Part shown: positions 11,906 to 22,677 of the stretch, piece by piece | How the letters are laid out: every line of letters begins with the position of its first letter | Numbering within the stretch: position 1 is the stretch's first letter | Source: Arthrobacter sp. YN | Lineage (GTDB): Bacteria > Actinomycetota > Actinomycetes > Actinomycetales > Micrococcaceae | DNA length: 64,000 nucleotides | Direction: 5' to 3' | NCBI RefSeq assembly: GCF_002224285.1 | Contig: NZ_CP022436.1 | Span: forward strand, 1,860,001-1,924,000 | Made by a program: the position numbers and the translations under genes | Notes under the pieces: generated by a model | Told to the model about the DNA's origin: nothing | Databases searched by the model: none | Seen by the model: only the letters and a program-made list of their open reading frames with translations

Positions 11906-12444
11906 TGTCCACCAACCCGTCCGTGCCGGGCGCCAGCCCAGCCACCAAGACTGCCCGCCAGGCGCGCATCACCGCGATCCTGACGGGTGAGTCAGTGCGT
12001 TCCCAGGCAGAGCTTGCAGCCCTGCTGGCGGACGACGGCGTCCAGGTCACCCAAGCCACGTTGTCCAGGGACCTCGTGGAGTTGGGCGCAGTCCGGGTCC
12101 GCGGAAAGGAAGGCGCGTTGGTTTACGCCGTTCCGGGGGAGGGCGGCGACCGCAACGCCAAGAGCGGCGTGACCCAGGAAATTCTGGATGCACGGCTGAC
12201 GCGGTTGTGCGGCGAACTCCTGGTCACCGCGGAGGCCTCGGGCAATATCGTGGTCCTTCGTACCCCGCCGGGAGCGGCAAACTTCCTGGCACTGGCCGTC
12301 GACCACTCGGTGATGCCCTCTGTATTGGGTACGATCGCAGGCGACGACACTTTGCTGTTGGTCGCCCGGGATCCCGATGGCGGGGCGGAACTGGCGGCGC
12401 GTTTCCTGCGCATGGCCGAAGAAGCCGGGCCGGCCAACCAATAG
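11905..12444 (+). CDS. argR: Arginine repressor
   Basis: 179 residues. The N-terminal winged helix has the family signature [20 protein letters not shown] followed by LSRDL (about 34-58); the C-terminal oligomerisation domain has the arginine-binding GTIAGDDT around residue 140. It should bind ARG boxes as an arginine-liganded hexamer; likely targets in this window are 6359-6398 and possibly 12451-12478. It is a little longer than E. coli ArgR (156) because of a poorly conserved N-terminus. The gene is inside the operon it controls, giving autoregulation. Confidence 0.96.
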   Translation: MSTNPSVPGASPATKTARQARITAILTGESVRSQAELAALLADDGVQVTQATLSRDLVELGAVRVRGKEGALVYAVPGEGGDRNAKSGVTQEILDARLTRLCGELLVTAEASGNIVVLRTPPGAANFLALAVDHSVMPSVLGTIAGDDTLLLVARDPDGGAELAARFLRMAEEAGPANQ

Positions 12445-12450
12445 ATTTCC

Positions 12451-12478
12451 CAGCATTGATTCACAACAGCATTGATTC
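12451..12478. repeat. Direct repeat in the argR-argG gap
   Basis: CAGCATTGATTC occurs at 12451-12462 and 12467-12478, 16 bp apart, in the 67-bp gap between argR and argG. The cAGCAT core is shared with the argC operators, so this may be a divergent ArgR site giving separate control of argGH. The 16-bp period is not typical for ARG boxes, so this is tentative. Confidence 0.4.
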
Positions 12479-12511
12479 GAATGAACCAAGCAACAACAAA
12501 GGAGCACTCTC

Positions 12512-15132
<2,621 letters not shown>

Positions 15133-15140
15133 ACGACAAC

Positions 15141-15196
15141 CGGGACGGCACGTCGCGGCCATGCCTTCGGGCAGGGCATAGCGAGGTGCCGTCCCG
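15141..15196 (+). terminator. Branched hairpin ending the arg cluster
   Basis: CGGGACGGCAC at 15141-15151 pairs with GTGCCGTCCCG at 15186-15196, and an inner ATGCC/GGCAT hairpin sits in the loop. It starts 9 bp after argH stop. No T run follows, so it may work as a Rho-independent terminator of the T-poor actinobacterial type or only as a 3'-end barrier. Confidence 0.65.
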
Positions 15197-15204
15197 CTGT
15201 GCGT

Positions 15205-15210
15205 TAACAT
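15205..15210 (+). promoter_or_regulatory. Putative -10 element, leaderless mycothiol-type gene
   Basis: TAACAT, six bases (ggcgct), then ATG 15217. No ribosome-binding site is present. Confidence 0.4.
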
Positions 15211-15216
15211 GGCGCT

Positions 15217-15954
15217 ATGACTCAGATCACCCCCGAGACGCTGCCCGCAGAGCTTCACAAAGCCGCCGGCACCGTTACCCGCCTCCTCGCCAAACTGGAC
15301 GACTCATCCGTCGCTGAACCGTCGGAGCTTCCAGGCTGGACCCGGGGTCACGTCCTCGCCCACCTTGCCGGGATCGCGAACGCCATGGCCCGGCAACTTG
15401 AGTACGCGCGCCGCGGCGAAACCGGGGAACTCTACGACGGCGGCATGGACGGCCGTAACAAGGCCATCGCACTCGCGGCGGGGCACAGTCTCGCGCAGCA
15501 CACGGAGGCCGTCACCACAGCGGTGGATGCGGCGATGGCCGCGTTCGATGCCTTGGGTCCGGAGGACTGGCAGGCGCGTATCGCGTACCGGGACGGCACA
15601 GTGTTAGACGGCGGCCTGGCGCTCTGGCGCGAACTCACCATCCATGCGTCGGACCTGGGCCTGGGGTTCGGACCCGAGACGTGGAACAGGCCTTTCTGCG
15701 AACATCTGATCGGCTTCCTCGCTGCACGTGTCCCTGACACGTACAAATTCGTTCTCCAGCCCACCGGCCTGCCCCAAAGGACCATCGGCAGCGGCGGCAC
15801 CTCCATCGCGATTACCGGCATGTTGACCGACATCGCCGCGTGGCTTGCGGGCCGGGAGCCCAGCTTGGGAAGCTTGCGCGCAACGGCGGCCGCCGACGGA
15901 GTGGACCTGCCGGACCTGCTGCCCTGGCCGGCACCCCAGCCCGCCGCCCGCTGA
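15217..15954 (+). CDS. Maleylpyruvate isomerase family mycothiol-dependent enzyme
   Basis: 245 residues. The N-terminal four-helix DinB/MDMPI fold is recognised from SELPGWTRGHVLAHLAG (about 37-53), where the two histidines of HVLAH are the usual metal ligands; the C-terminal part (about 165-240) fits the sterol-carrier-like MDMPI_C domain. Members use mycothiol as cofactor, which actinobacteria make, but most, including this one, have no assigned substrate. It stands alone between the arg terminator and the convergent Ada-AlkA gene. No neighbour suggests an aromatic degradation pathway, so maleylpyruvate itself is unlikely as substrate. Confidence 0.8.
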   Translation: MTQITPETLPAELHKAAGTVTRLLAKLDDSSVAEPSELPGWTRGHVLAHLAGIANAMARQLEYARRGETGELYDGGMDGRNKAIALAAGHSLAQHTEAVTTAVDAAMAAFDALGPEDWQARIAYRDGTVLDGGLALWRELTIHASDLGLGFGPETWNRPFCEHLIGFLAARVPDTYKFVLQPTGLPQRTIGSGGTSIAITGMLTDIAAWLAGREPSLGSLRATAAADGVDLPDLLPWPAPQPAAR

Positions 15955-15957
15955 AGC

Positions 15958-16074
15958 CCGGTCCCTCTCTCACGTCCCTCGTGTTGGGGCCGGTCCCTCT
16001 CTCACGTCCCTCGTGCTGGGGCCGGTCCCTCTCTCACGTCCCTCGTGTTTGGGCCGCACGCTCTCTCACGTCCC
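15958..16074. repeat. 32-bp intergenic tandem repeat array (locus A)
   Basis: Three nearly identical 32-bp units at 15958-15989, 15990-16021 and 16022-16053, each with the core CTCTCTCACGTCCCTCGTGTT, plus a degenerate fourth (16054-16074) that keeps GCTCTCTCACGTCCC. The units differ at only one or two bases. The array fills the gap between two convergent genes. A related array with the same 32-bp period is at 22184-22247. Confidence 0.85.
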
Positions 16075-16079
16075 GTCAG

Positions 16080-17585
16080 CTACTTGCTTCGGGTCTGCTC
16101 CGCCGCAGCCCGCCAGAGGTGCATGGTGGCATACGAACGCCACGGGCTGACCTCCCTGAAATCGGCGCTGAGCCCGGTGCCCTCGGGCAGGACCTTCAAG
16201 CCGTTCCGGACCGCGGCGTCGTTGGCCAGGAAAACATCCGGAGCGCCGAGGACGCGCATTGCCACGTAGCCAACAGTCCATGGCCCCACTCCGGGTAAGG
16301 GGAGCAGCTTGCTTTCGAGCCTGGTGGGATCGTCGCCGTAGCCGAAATCAAGTGCTCCGCTGGCCATGGCTTCGGCCGCGGCCATGATGGAGTCAATCCG
16401 CCGCTGGGGTCCACGGAGGAACGCTCGCCCGTGTTCGGCGATCTCAGCCGCCGTCGGAAACAAACGCTCCAAGCCGGGGATGGCGCTATCCACACTGGTT
16501 CCGGCAGCAGATAACTGCGTGAGGGCCGTTCGCGCGGCGGCTACGGTGATTTGCTGCCCGATCATGGCCCGGATGAGTAGTTCGTGGGGATCCACAGCCC
16601 CCGGCACGCGTATTCCTGGGATCGCGGTCACACTGGCAGTCAGCCTCGCATCTGTTGCCAGAGCGTCGTCGATTGCCTGGGGATCAGCGTCCACGTCGAA
16701 CAACCTCCGGACCCGGCTCAAGAGTGCCGGGAGATCGTGGAGGTCCAGCACCGCAGCTGTAAGTTGCAAGGGTTTGCCGGGAGCTGAGGGGTTGTACGAG
16801 ACAGAGAAGGAGGCACTGCCCCGCGGCAGGCGCAGGGTGCGGGCGTAAGTCCTGCTTTCATCGGTGCTGGCTCCGTCTTCCGAGGTGCTTGCCGTCTCGA
16901 TGCCCGGCACTGCCCGTACTGCCAGGAAATCGAAAATGCCCGGATCGAAGGGCTCCCTATAAGGAAGGTTCAGCGTCAAGGCTGCAGGGGCGTGCGCCGC
17001 GGCAACGGTACCCCGGTGTTGCCCGGACTTGGCCCCGATGGCGCGCACCGCCGTCGGGGTCATCGCGAATACTTCGCCAATGGTGTCGTTGAATTGCCGC
17101 ACGCTGTTGAACCCCGACGCGAACGCGACATCGGCCAGGAGCATGTCGGTGGAGACCAACAGGGTCCTGGCGGTTTGTGCCCTGCTGGCCCGTGCCAGCG
17201 AGAGTGGACCGGCGCCAAGTTCATTGCTGAGGATGCGGTTGAGTTGCCGCGCGGAGTAGCCCAGGCGGTTCGCGAGGCCATCGACGCCTTCGCGGGTGAT
17301 CACGCCGTCGTTGATCAGCCGCATGGCCCTGCCGGCTATATCCGAGCGGATGTTCCAGGCGGGAGTTCCCGGGACAGCTTCGGGCAGGCACCTCTTGCAG
17401 GCGCGATACCCGGCTTCATGGGCAGCGGCCGAGGTTTCGTAGAACGTGACGTTCTCGGCTTTCGGTGTTCTGGCGGGGCACGATGGCCGGCAGTAGATGC
17501 CTGTGGAACTGACGGCCGTGAAGAACTGCCCGTCGAAACGTGTGTCGCGGGCGTCGATTGCCCGGTAGCGCTGCCAGAAGTCCAT
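16080..17585 (-). CDS. alkA: Ada-type regulator fused to AlkA 3-methyladenine DNA glycosylase
   Basis: 501 residues from ATG 17585, preceded by AGGATGAAGCC; a GTG ten codons upstream is less likely. Domains in order: Ada N-terminal zinc domain with Cys32, Cys36, Cys63 and Cys66 (methylphosphotriester acceptor and metal site), an AraC-type helix-turn-helix (about 85-180, [13 protein letters not shown]), AlkA_N, then HhH-GPD with PLPGVGPWT (near 439) and the catalytic Asp in FLANDAAV. It should sense methylated DNA phosphates, activate the alkylation response and excise alkylated bases. This fusion is known in actinobacteria. No O6-methylguanine methyltransferase domain is present. It is divergent from mpg, a second alkylation glycosylase. 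Confidence 0.93.
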   Translation of the reverse strand: MDFWQRYRAIDARDTRFDGQFFTAVSSTGIYCRPSCPARTPKAENVTFYETSAAAHEAGYRACKRCLPEAVPGTPAWNIRSDIAGRAMRLINDGVITREGVDGLANRLGYSARQLNRILSNELGAGPLSLARASRAQTARTLLVSTDMLLADVAFASGFNSVRQFNDTIGEVFAMTPTAVRAIGAKSGQHRGTVAAAHAPAALTLNLPYREPFDPGIFDFLAVRAVPGIETASTSEDGASTDESRTYARTLRLPRGSASFSVSYNPSAPGKPLQLTAAVLDLHDLPALLSRVRRLFDVDADPQAIDDALATDARLTASVTAIPGIRVPGAVDPHELLIRAMIGQQITVAAARTALTQLSAAGTSVDSAIPGLERLFPTAAEIAEHGRAFLRGPQRRIDSIMAAAEAMASGALDFGYGDDPTRLESKLLPLPGVGPWTVGYVAMRVLGAPDVFLANDAAVRNGLKVLPEGTGLSADFREVSPWRSYATMHLWRAAAEQTRSK

Positions 17586-17652
17586 GGCTTCATCCTGCCA
17601 GTCGAGCGAGACCACTGCTAGCGGAAATCGGACATGGGCTTTGGGGGTTTGC

Positions 17653-17658
17653 TAGGGT
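17653..17658 (+). promoter_or_regulatory. Putative -10 element of mpg, leaderless
   Basis: TAGGGT, six bases (ctgggc), then ATG 17665, without a ribosome-binding site. It lies in the 79-bp gap shared with the divergent Ada-AlkA gene, so a methylated-Ada site could act on both. Confidence 0.4.
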
Positions 17659-17664
17659 CTGGGC

Positions 17665-18333
17665 ATGGGATCGTTCACGGAAAACGGAATCGGCCATCCC
17701 GACGACGTGCGCACTTTTCTTCAGGGCGACGCTCGCGTCATCGCCCCATTAATCCTGGGGGCTGTCCTCACCCACCACTCCGATGCCGGCCCCGTCTCCG
17801 TGAGGCTCACCGAAGTGGAGGCCTATATGGGGCCGCGCGGTTCAGAACATCCTGACCCTGGGTCACACACTTTCGGTGGCCCTACGGCCCGTAATGCGCC
17901 CATGTTCGGACCACCCGGATTCCTCTATGTCTACTTCACGTACGGGATGCACTATTGCGCCAATATCGTCTGTGGACCGGACGGATTCGCATCCGCGCTG
18001 CTCCTGAGGGCAGGAGAAATTGTGGACGGGGATGAGATCGCCGCGGTTCGCAGGCCAGCCTCCAAAGCGCACAAGGACCTCGCCAGCGGGCCGGCCCGGC
18101 TCGCCTCCGCGTTGGGACTCACGACGGCGGACACTGGCCGTGACGCGCTCGCTTCACCGTTCAGCTTGTGGTTGCCCGCGACACCCGCAGCCGCCGTCGC
18201 CAGCGGACCGCGGGTGGGTGTAGCGGGTCCGGGCGGAACGACGGAATATCCGTGGCGCTTTTGGATTGAAGACGATCCAACGGTGTCGCGGTACAAGGCA
18301 GCACGGCCCCGAAACCGGGTCGTTTCGCCATAA
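17665..18333 (+). CDS. mpg: 3-methyladenine DNA glycosylase (Mpg/AAG family)
   Basis: 222 residues. It removes alkylated and deaminated purines from DNA by a different fold from AlkA. Family motifs are clear: LTEVEAYMGP (48-57; Glu is the general base that activates water), then SHTFGGPTARNAPMFGPPG and YVYFTYGMHYCANIV (about 67-102). The two glycosylases stand back to back, a compact base-excision repair locus. The mpg-tyrS association is also found in mycobacteria, here with the HelR gene between them. Confidence 0.95.
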   Translation: MGSFTENGIGHPDDVRTFLQGDARVIAPLILGAVLTHHSDAGPVSVRLTEVEAYMGPRGSEHPDPGSHTFGGPTARNAPMFGPPGFLYVYFTYGMHYCANIVCGPDGFASALLLRAGEIVDGDEIAAVRRPASKAHKDLASGPARLASALGLTTADTGRDALASPFSLWLPATPAAAVASGPRVGVAGPGGTTEYPWRFWIEDDPTVSRYKAARPRNRVVSP

Positions 18334-18422
18334 CCGTCCCACCACATGACTTGTACCCCACGCGTTTACCAAAATCGCTGTAGAATGGACGGTCTGTCTT
18401 TTGCGATAGGGGTTACGGTTCG

Positions 18423-20651
18423 ATGCACGACGCTGATTTGGTCCACGAGCAGGAATATGTGGCCGGGCTGTACGCCCGGCTCGATGAGCTGCGCGCTGAA
18501 AAGCGCGCCCAGCTGGCGCAGGTGCGCAAGGCCGGCGCGGTGGGAACCATGCAGAACGTTTCCGAGCGTGACGCGTTCGCGGCCCTGTACGAAGACCGCC
18601 TTGCCCAGCTCGACGCCGTCGACGACCGCTTGGTCTTCGGCCGCCTTGACCTTGACTCCGGTGAAGCACAGTACATCGGACGCATTGGTCTCTCTACGGC
18701 CGATCTCCAACGGCTCATGGTCGACTGGCGTGCGCCCGAAGCCGGGCATTTCTACCAGGCCACGGCATTCGACCGTCAAGGCGTGCGCCGCCGTCGCCAC
18801 CTGATCCTTCAGGGGCGCGACGTGAAAGCGATTGAAGACGATGTCCTGGACGCGGGGATGCTCGCAGACAACGACTCCCTCCAGGGCGAGGGCGCACTGC
18901 TCGCAGCACTGAACTCCAAACGCACGGGTCGTATGTCGGACATCGTGGGCACCATTCAGTCTGAGCAGGACCGGATCATCCGCTCCTCCATCTCCGGCGC
19001 ACTGGTGGTCCAGGGCGGTCCCGGAACGGGAAAGACCGCAGTTGCCCTGCACCGCGCTGCCTATCTGCTGTACACGCACCGCGAACGGCTCAAGAGCGCC
19101 GGCGTATTGCTCGTTGGACCGTCGTCGTCGTTCATGCACTACATCGAACGCGTGCTGCCGTCCCTCGGCGAGACCGGTGTGGTCATGGCAAGCCTCGGCC
19201 GCCTGATGCCCGGTATCCACGCCATCCCCGAGGACGACGCCGACGTTGCCGCGCTTAAGGGCAAGCTGGACATGGCCAAGGTGGTGGCCAACGCCGTCGC
19301 TAACCGTCAAAGGACTCCCGCTGAGGACCGCATTCTCGAAGTCGATTCGCGGAATCTTACTCTGACTGTCCGCCAGGTCCGCCGTGCCCGGGAAAAGGCC
19401 CGCGCCACAGGGAAGCCCCACAACGAAGCGCGGCTCACGTTCGTGAAGATCCTCCTTCGCGAGCTCACGGAACAGCTGACGGACCTCGTCGAGGAAGGCA
19501 ACATCGGCAACAACGCAGATCGCGCCTACCTGGCGGAAGACGTCCGGTCGGCGAGGGACGTGCGCATTGCGCTGAACCTCTGCTGGATGCCGATGACGCC
19601 GGAGAAGCTCATCTCCGAGCTCTTCAGCAAGCCGGCCATCCTTGAAGCCTGCACACCGCACCTGACGCCTGAACAGCGTTCGCTGCTGCAGCGGCCCGTG
19701 GACGCGCCCTGGACGGAAGCAGACGTTCCGCTGCTGGATGAAGCTGCTGAATTGTTGGGCGAACTGGACCCGGCGGCCGGCAGGGGATTGGCCCAGCAGG
19801 AAGCTGACCGGGCACGCGACATCGCCAACGCCAAGCAGACTCTTGCCAACATGGAAGCCATGGGTGTCGACGTCCTGGTGTCGGCTGAAGAACTTGCTGA
19901 CCAGAACCAGGAACGCGAAGGTCGCCTGACCGCAGCGGAACGTGCCACCAGCGACCGTTCGTGGGCTTTCGGCCACATTGTGGTTGACGAAGCCCAGGAA
20001 CTCTCGCCCATGCAGTGGCGGCTCCTGGTACGCCGCTGCCCGCTGAAGTCGTTCACGATCGTCGGTGATATCGCCCAGACGAGTGCTGCGGCAGGTGCCA
20101 ATTCGTGGCAGAGTGCCCTGGCGCCGTCGTTCGGTGACCGCTGGACTCTCGAAGAACTCACCGTCAACTACCGCACGCCCTCGCAGATCGCCGAAGCCGC
20201 AGTCCGCATGGCCAACCGTGCGGGCCTGGTGGTCTCGGCTCCCAAAGCCGTGCGCGAAGGTAAATGGTCGCCCATTGTGGACCGTGTCGATGCGGACAGC
20301 ATCGTGTCGCACCTGGTGGACGTCCTGCCCGAGGAAGTTGAAGCGATCGACGGCGGCCTGCTGGCTGTCATTGCCGACGGGCCTCTGCTTCCGCAGGCTA
20401 CCGCTGCGCTGCGGGAGGTCTACGGCCGCCGTATCGGCGCGGGGGCCGGCAGCTACGAACAGGACATCGTGGTCATCAGCCCCAAGGAAGCAAAGGGCCT
20501 GGAATTCGATGGAGTAGTGGTGCTGGAACCGGCCGCGATGCTGAACCATGAGCACGGCAAGGTGGGCGACCTCTATGTCGCCATGACGCGGGCAACGCAG
20601 CGTTTGCGCCTCATTGCTGCCGCCCCGGTACCTGCGGGCATCGAGCGCTAG
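18423..20651 (+). CDS. helR: HelD/HelR-family RNA-polymerase-recycling ATPase
   Basis: 742 residues, the size of actinobacterial class II HelD/HelR. The N-terminal 65 residues form a charged coiled coil of the kind that enters the RNA polymerase secondary channel. UvrD-like 1A domain: Walker A GGPGTGKT at 198-205, Walker B VVDEAQE near 520, GDIAQTS motif III near 545, and the C-terminal VISPKEAKGLEFDGVVV and YVAMTRATQRL motifs. HelR proteins pull stalled polymerase off DNA and displace rifamycins in Streptomyces and Mycobacterium. No 19-bp rifamycin-associated element is seen upstream. The name HelR rather than HelD is family-level inference. It lies directly upstream of tyrS and the rRNA operon. 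Confidence 0.85.
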   Translation: MHDADLVHEQEYVAGLYARLDELRAEKRAQLAQVRKAGAVGTMQNVSERDAFAALYEDRLAQLDAVDDRLVFGRLDLDSGEAQYIGRIGLSTADLQRLMVDWRAPEAGHFYQATAFDRQGVRRRRHLILQGRDVKAIEDDVLDAGMLADNDSLQGEGALLAALNSKRTGRMSDIVGTIQSEQDRIIRSSISGALVVQGGPGTGKTAVALHRAAYLLYTHRERLKSAGVLLVGPSSSFMHYIERVLPSLGETGVVMASLGRLMPGIHAIPEDDADVAALKGKLDMAKVVANAVANRQRTPAEDRILEVDSRNLTLTVRQVRRAREKARATGKPHNEARLTFVKILLRELTEQLTDLVEEGNIGNNADRAYLAEDVRSARDVRIALNLCWMPMTPEKLISELFSKPAILEACTPHLTPEQRSLLQRPVDAPWTEADVPLLDEAAELLGELDPAAGRGLAQQEADRARDIANAKQTLANMEAMGVDVLVSAEELADQNQEREGRLTAAERATSDRSWAFGHIVVDEAQELSPMQWRLLVRRCPLKSFTIVGDIAQTSAAAGANSWQSALAPSFGDRWTLEELTVNYRTPSQIAEAAVRMANRAGLVVSAPKAVREGKWSPIVDRVDADSIVSHLVDVLPEEVEAIDGGLLAVIADGPLLPQATAALREVYGRRIGAGAGSYEQDIVVISPKEAKGLEFDGVVVLEPAAMLNHEHGKVGDLYVAMTRATQRLRLIAAAPVPAGIER

Positions 20652-20675
20652 GAAAAAGGGCCCCCGCAATCCTGC

Positions 20676-20681
20676 TAACTT
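20676..20681 (+). promoter_or_regulatory. Putative -10 element of tyrS, leaderless
   Basis: TAACTT, seven bases (agatctc), then GTG 20689. No ribosome-binding site precedes the GTG. There is no space for a T-box leader. Confidence 0.4.
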
Positions 20682-20688
20682 AGATCTC

Positions 20689-21999
20689 GTGTCACACGTA
20701 AACAACCTCGAGTCCCAGCACAACGATCCCGCCTTTGCCAATGTCTGGCAGGAGCTCAAATGGCGCGGCCTGATCCACGTTTCCACTGATGAAACGGAAC
20801 TGGAAAAGCTGCTCGCCGGGGACCCGATCACGTATTACTGTGGCTTCGATCCCACCGCACCCTCCCTGCACCTGGGCAACCTCGTGCAGTTGCTGGTGAT
20901 GCGGCGCCTTCAGTTGGCAGGCCACAAGCCCCTCGGCCTGGTGGGCGGTTCCACCGGTTTGATCGGTGACCCACGTCCGACGGCGGAACGCACCTTGAAC
21001 ACCAAGGACACCGTTGCTGAGTGGGTTGGGTACCTGCAGGGCCAGGTGCGCCGCTTCCTCAGTTTCGAGGGCGAAAACCCGGCCCGCATGGTGAACAACC
21101 TGGACTGGACGGCGCCGCTGAGTGCTATCGACTTCCTGCGTGAAATCGGCAAGCACTTCCGTGTGGGCACCATGCTTCGCAAGGATGCTGTGGCGTCCCG
21201 CCTGAACTCCGACGAAGGCATCAGCTACACCGAATTCAGCTACCAGATCCTGCAGGGCATGGACTACCTCCAGCTCTTCCGGGATTACGGCTGTGCGCTG
21301 CAGACCGGCGGCTCGGACCAGTGGGGCAACCTCACCAGCGGAACCGAACTTATCCGCAAGGTGGAAGGCAAGAGCGTCCACGCACTGGGGACCCCGCTCA
21401 TCACCAACTCCGATGGCACCAAGTTCGGCAAGAGCGAAGGCAACGCCATCTGGCTGGACCCGGACATGTGCAGCCCGTACACGTTCTACCAGTTCTGGCT
21501 GAACACGGCGGATGCGGATGTTGTGGACCGCCTCAAGGTGTTCACTTTCCTTTCGCGTGCAGAGATTGAGGCACTTGGCGAAGCTGTGGCGGAGCGCCCG
21601 TTTGCCCGCGAGGGCCAGAAAAAGCTCGCTTTCGAAGTGACCTCGCTGGTTCATGGCGTCGACGCAACGGAGAAGGTCATCGCAGCTTCGGCTGCACTCT
21701 TCGGCAACGGCGATCTCACAATTCTGGATGAGCGCACCCTCGAAGCCGCCACCGCGGAACTTCCTTCGGCGAAAATCGGCAATGACGGTTTGGGGATCAT
21801 CGACCTCTTGGTTGCCTCGGGTCTGTCCGACAGCAAGTCGGCTGCTCGTCGGACCGTAGGGGAGGGCGGCGCGTACGTGAACAACACCAAGGTCTCCGAT
21901 CCCGACGCAGTCATTGCCCAGGATCAACTGCTGCACGGACGGTACTTGCTCCTCCGGCGTGGCAAGAAAAACCTTGCGACGATTGAGGTTTCTGCTTAG
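20689..21999 (+). CDS. tyrS: Tyrosyl-tRNA synthetase
   Basis: 436 residues from GTG 20689. Class I signatures are HLGN at 61-64 (HIGH) and KFGKS at 245-249 (KMSKS variant), followed by an S4 RNA-binding domain (about 365-430) that ends GRYLLLRRGKKNLATIEV. It charges tRNA-Tyr. The longer reading from 20614 would overlap helR and add residues not found in the family. A strong terminator follows. Confidence 0.97.
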   Translation: MSHVNNLESQHNDPAFANVWQELKWRGLIHVSTDETELEKLLAGDPITYYCGFDPTAPSLHLGNLVQLLVMRRLQLAGHKPLGLVGGSTGLIGDPRPTAERTLNTKDTVAEWVGYLQGQVRRFLSFEGENPARMVNNLDWTAPLSAIDFLREIGKHFRVGTMLRKDAVASRLNSDEGISYTEFSYQILQGMDYLQLFRDYGCALQTGGSDQWGNLTSGTELIRKVEGKSVHALGTPLITNSDGTKFGKSEGNAIWLDPDMCSPYTFYQFWLNTADADVVDRLKVFTFLSRAEIEALGEAVAERPFAREGQKKLAFEVTSLVHGVDATEKVIAASAALFGNGDLTILDERTLEAATAELPSAKIGNDGLGIIDLLVASGLSDSKSAARRTVGEGGAYVNNTKVSDPDAVIAQDQLLHGRYLLLRRGKKNLATIEVSA

Positions 22000-22020
22000 T
22001 TCTCTTTCCATCCCGTTCCG

Positions 22021-22055
22021 AAAGGGCCGGCACCTTCATGGGTGTCGGCCCTTTT
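22021..22055 (+). terminator. Rho-independent terminator of tyrS
   Basis: AAAGGGCCGGCACC pairs with GGTGTCGGCCCTTTT around the loop ttcatg, 22 bp after the tyrS stop. Confidence 0.85.
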
Positions 22056-22107
22056 CGCGTCTCCGTGGTTGTTCCTGGGAGGCGGGCGCATCGTTGGTGG
22101 CATCGGG

Positions 22108-22181
22108 AGGTGGCGGTCATCCTCGGCGCGCTCGGTCGTTCGTCCCTTGGACGCGCGCTGCCGTATGACCGCCGCCACCTT
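22108..22181. repeat. 74-bp imperfect hairpin upstream of the rRNA operon
   Basis: AGGTGGCGGTCAT at 22108-22120 pairs with ATGACCGCC-gcc-ACCT at 22165-22180, and an inner GCGCGC/GCGCGC pair (22126-22131, 22153-22158) encloses a loop with CTCGGTCGTTCGTCCCTTGG, which resembles the core of the neighbouring 32-bp repeats. No open reading frame is convincing here. The symmetry suggests a mobile palindromic unit or structured RNA/DNA. Confidence 0.6.
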
Positions 22182-22183
22182 AA

Positions 22184-22247
22184 GACGCTCGCTCATGTCC
22201 CTTGGGTTTGGGGCGGTTGCTCGCTTATGTCTTTTGGGTTTGGTTGG
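22184..22247. repeat. 32-bp intergenic tandem repeat array (locus B)
   Basis: Two 32-bp units, 22184-22215 (core CTCGCTCATGTCCCTTGGG) and 22216-22247 (CTCGCTTATGTCTTTTGGG). Period and core agree with the array at 15958-16074, allowing C/T changes. The units run straight from the hairpin at 22108-22181 into the G/T-rich tract. Confidence 0.75.
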
Positions 22248-22427
22248 GGGTTCGACGGCGGTGGTGGGGTGGTGTGGTGTCGGTGGTTGTTGTGGGGTGG
22301 GGTTGTGTGACGGGCTTCACTTGGGTTGGTTTGGGGTGTGTTGGGGCGGTTTTGGGGTTGTTTTCCTTGTGTTTGCGGGGTTTTTGGGTGGTGTTGGGGT
22401 GGATTTGGTGTGGGGGTGGGGCGCGTG
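22241..22427 (+). other. A-depleted G/T-rich tract upstream of the rrn promoter
   Basis: Only four A residues occur in these 187 plus-strand bases, and more than 85% are G or T with many runs of three to five G. Open frames over it are translation artefacts of low complexity. The tract ends at the -10 hexamer of the rRNA promoter and includes its -35 region. Confidence 0.85.
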
Positions 22428-22433
22428 TAAAGT
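22405..22433 (+). promoter_or_regulatory. rRNA operon promoter P1
   Basis: TTGGTG at 22405-22410, a 17-bp spacer, and TAAAGT at 22428-22433. It lies 395 bp before the 16S gene and is the best sigma-70-like match upstream. Confidence 0.55.
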
Positions 22434-22545
22434 TATTCGAGTCGCCGCCGCTGATGCGGAAAGATGGCGACCGACTCCCTTCAAATTGCCGGTTTCGGTG
22501 GTGCTTTTGTGTGCCGCTGGTTGGTGTGGGAGGCCCGGGTTCTGG

Positions 22546-22575
22546 TTTGCTTTGTGCGGCTGGTTCGGGTAAGTT
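22546..22575 (+). promoter_or_regulatory. Possible second rRNA promoter P2
   Basis: TTTGCT at 22546-22551, 18-bp spacer, TAAGTT at 22570-22575, followed by the palindrome GCTCCGGAGC. Weaker than P1. Confidence 0.3.
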
Positions 22576-22635
22576 TGAAAAGTTGCTCCGGAGCGATCCT
22601 GGACCCTTGTGGGTGTGGGTGGTGCCGGTAGTGTC

Positions 22636-22677
22636 TGTTGTTTGAGAACTCAATAGTGTGCCAAGTTTGTTGATACC
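22636..22677 (+). promoter_or_regulatory. rrn leader boxA-like antiterminator and 5' arm of the 16S processing stem
   Basis: TTTGAGAACTCAATAG is the leader sequence typical of actinobacterial rrn operons, recognised as boxA for Nus-factor antitermination. It is followed by GTGCCAAGTTTGTTGATACC, which is nearly complementary to the sequence at 24454-24485 after the 16S gene, forming the RNase III processing stem. Confidence 0.7.

Noticed and set aside
15958..16074. CRISPR array
   Set aside because: The whole 32-bp unit repeats without unique spacers and no cas genes are near; it is a tandem repeat.
18334..18422. Rifamycin-associated element before helR
   Set aside because: Read by eye, the gap has no GGGGCTTGCGGCAAG-like palindrome.
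22038..22653. Open frames in the region before 16S, with G/T-only composition
   Set aside because: Residues are nearly all Gly, Val, Leu, Trp and Cys from G/T codons; no motif, and the rrn promoter lies inside.
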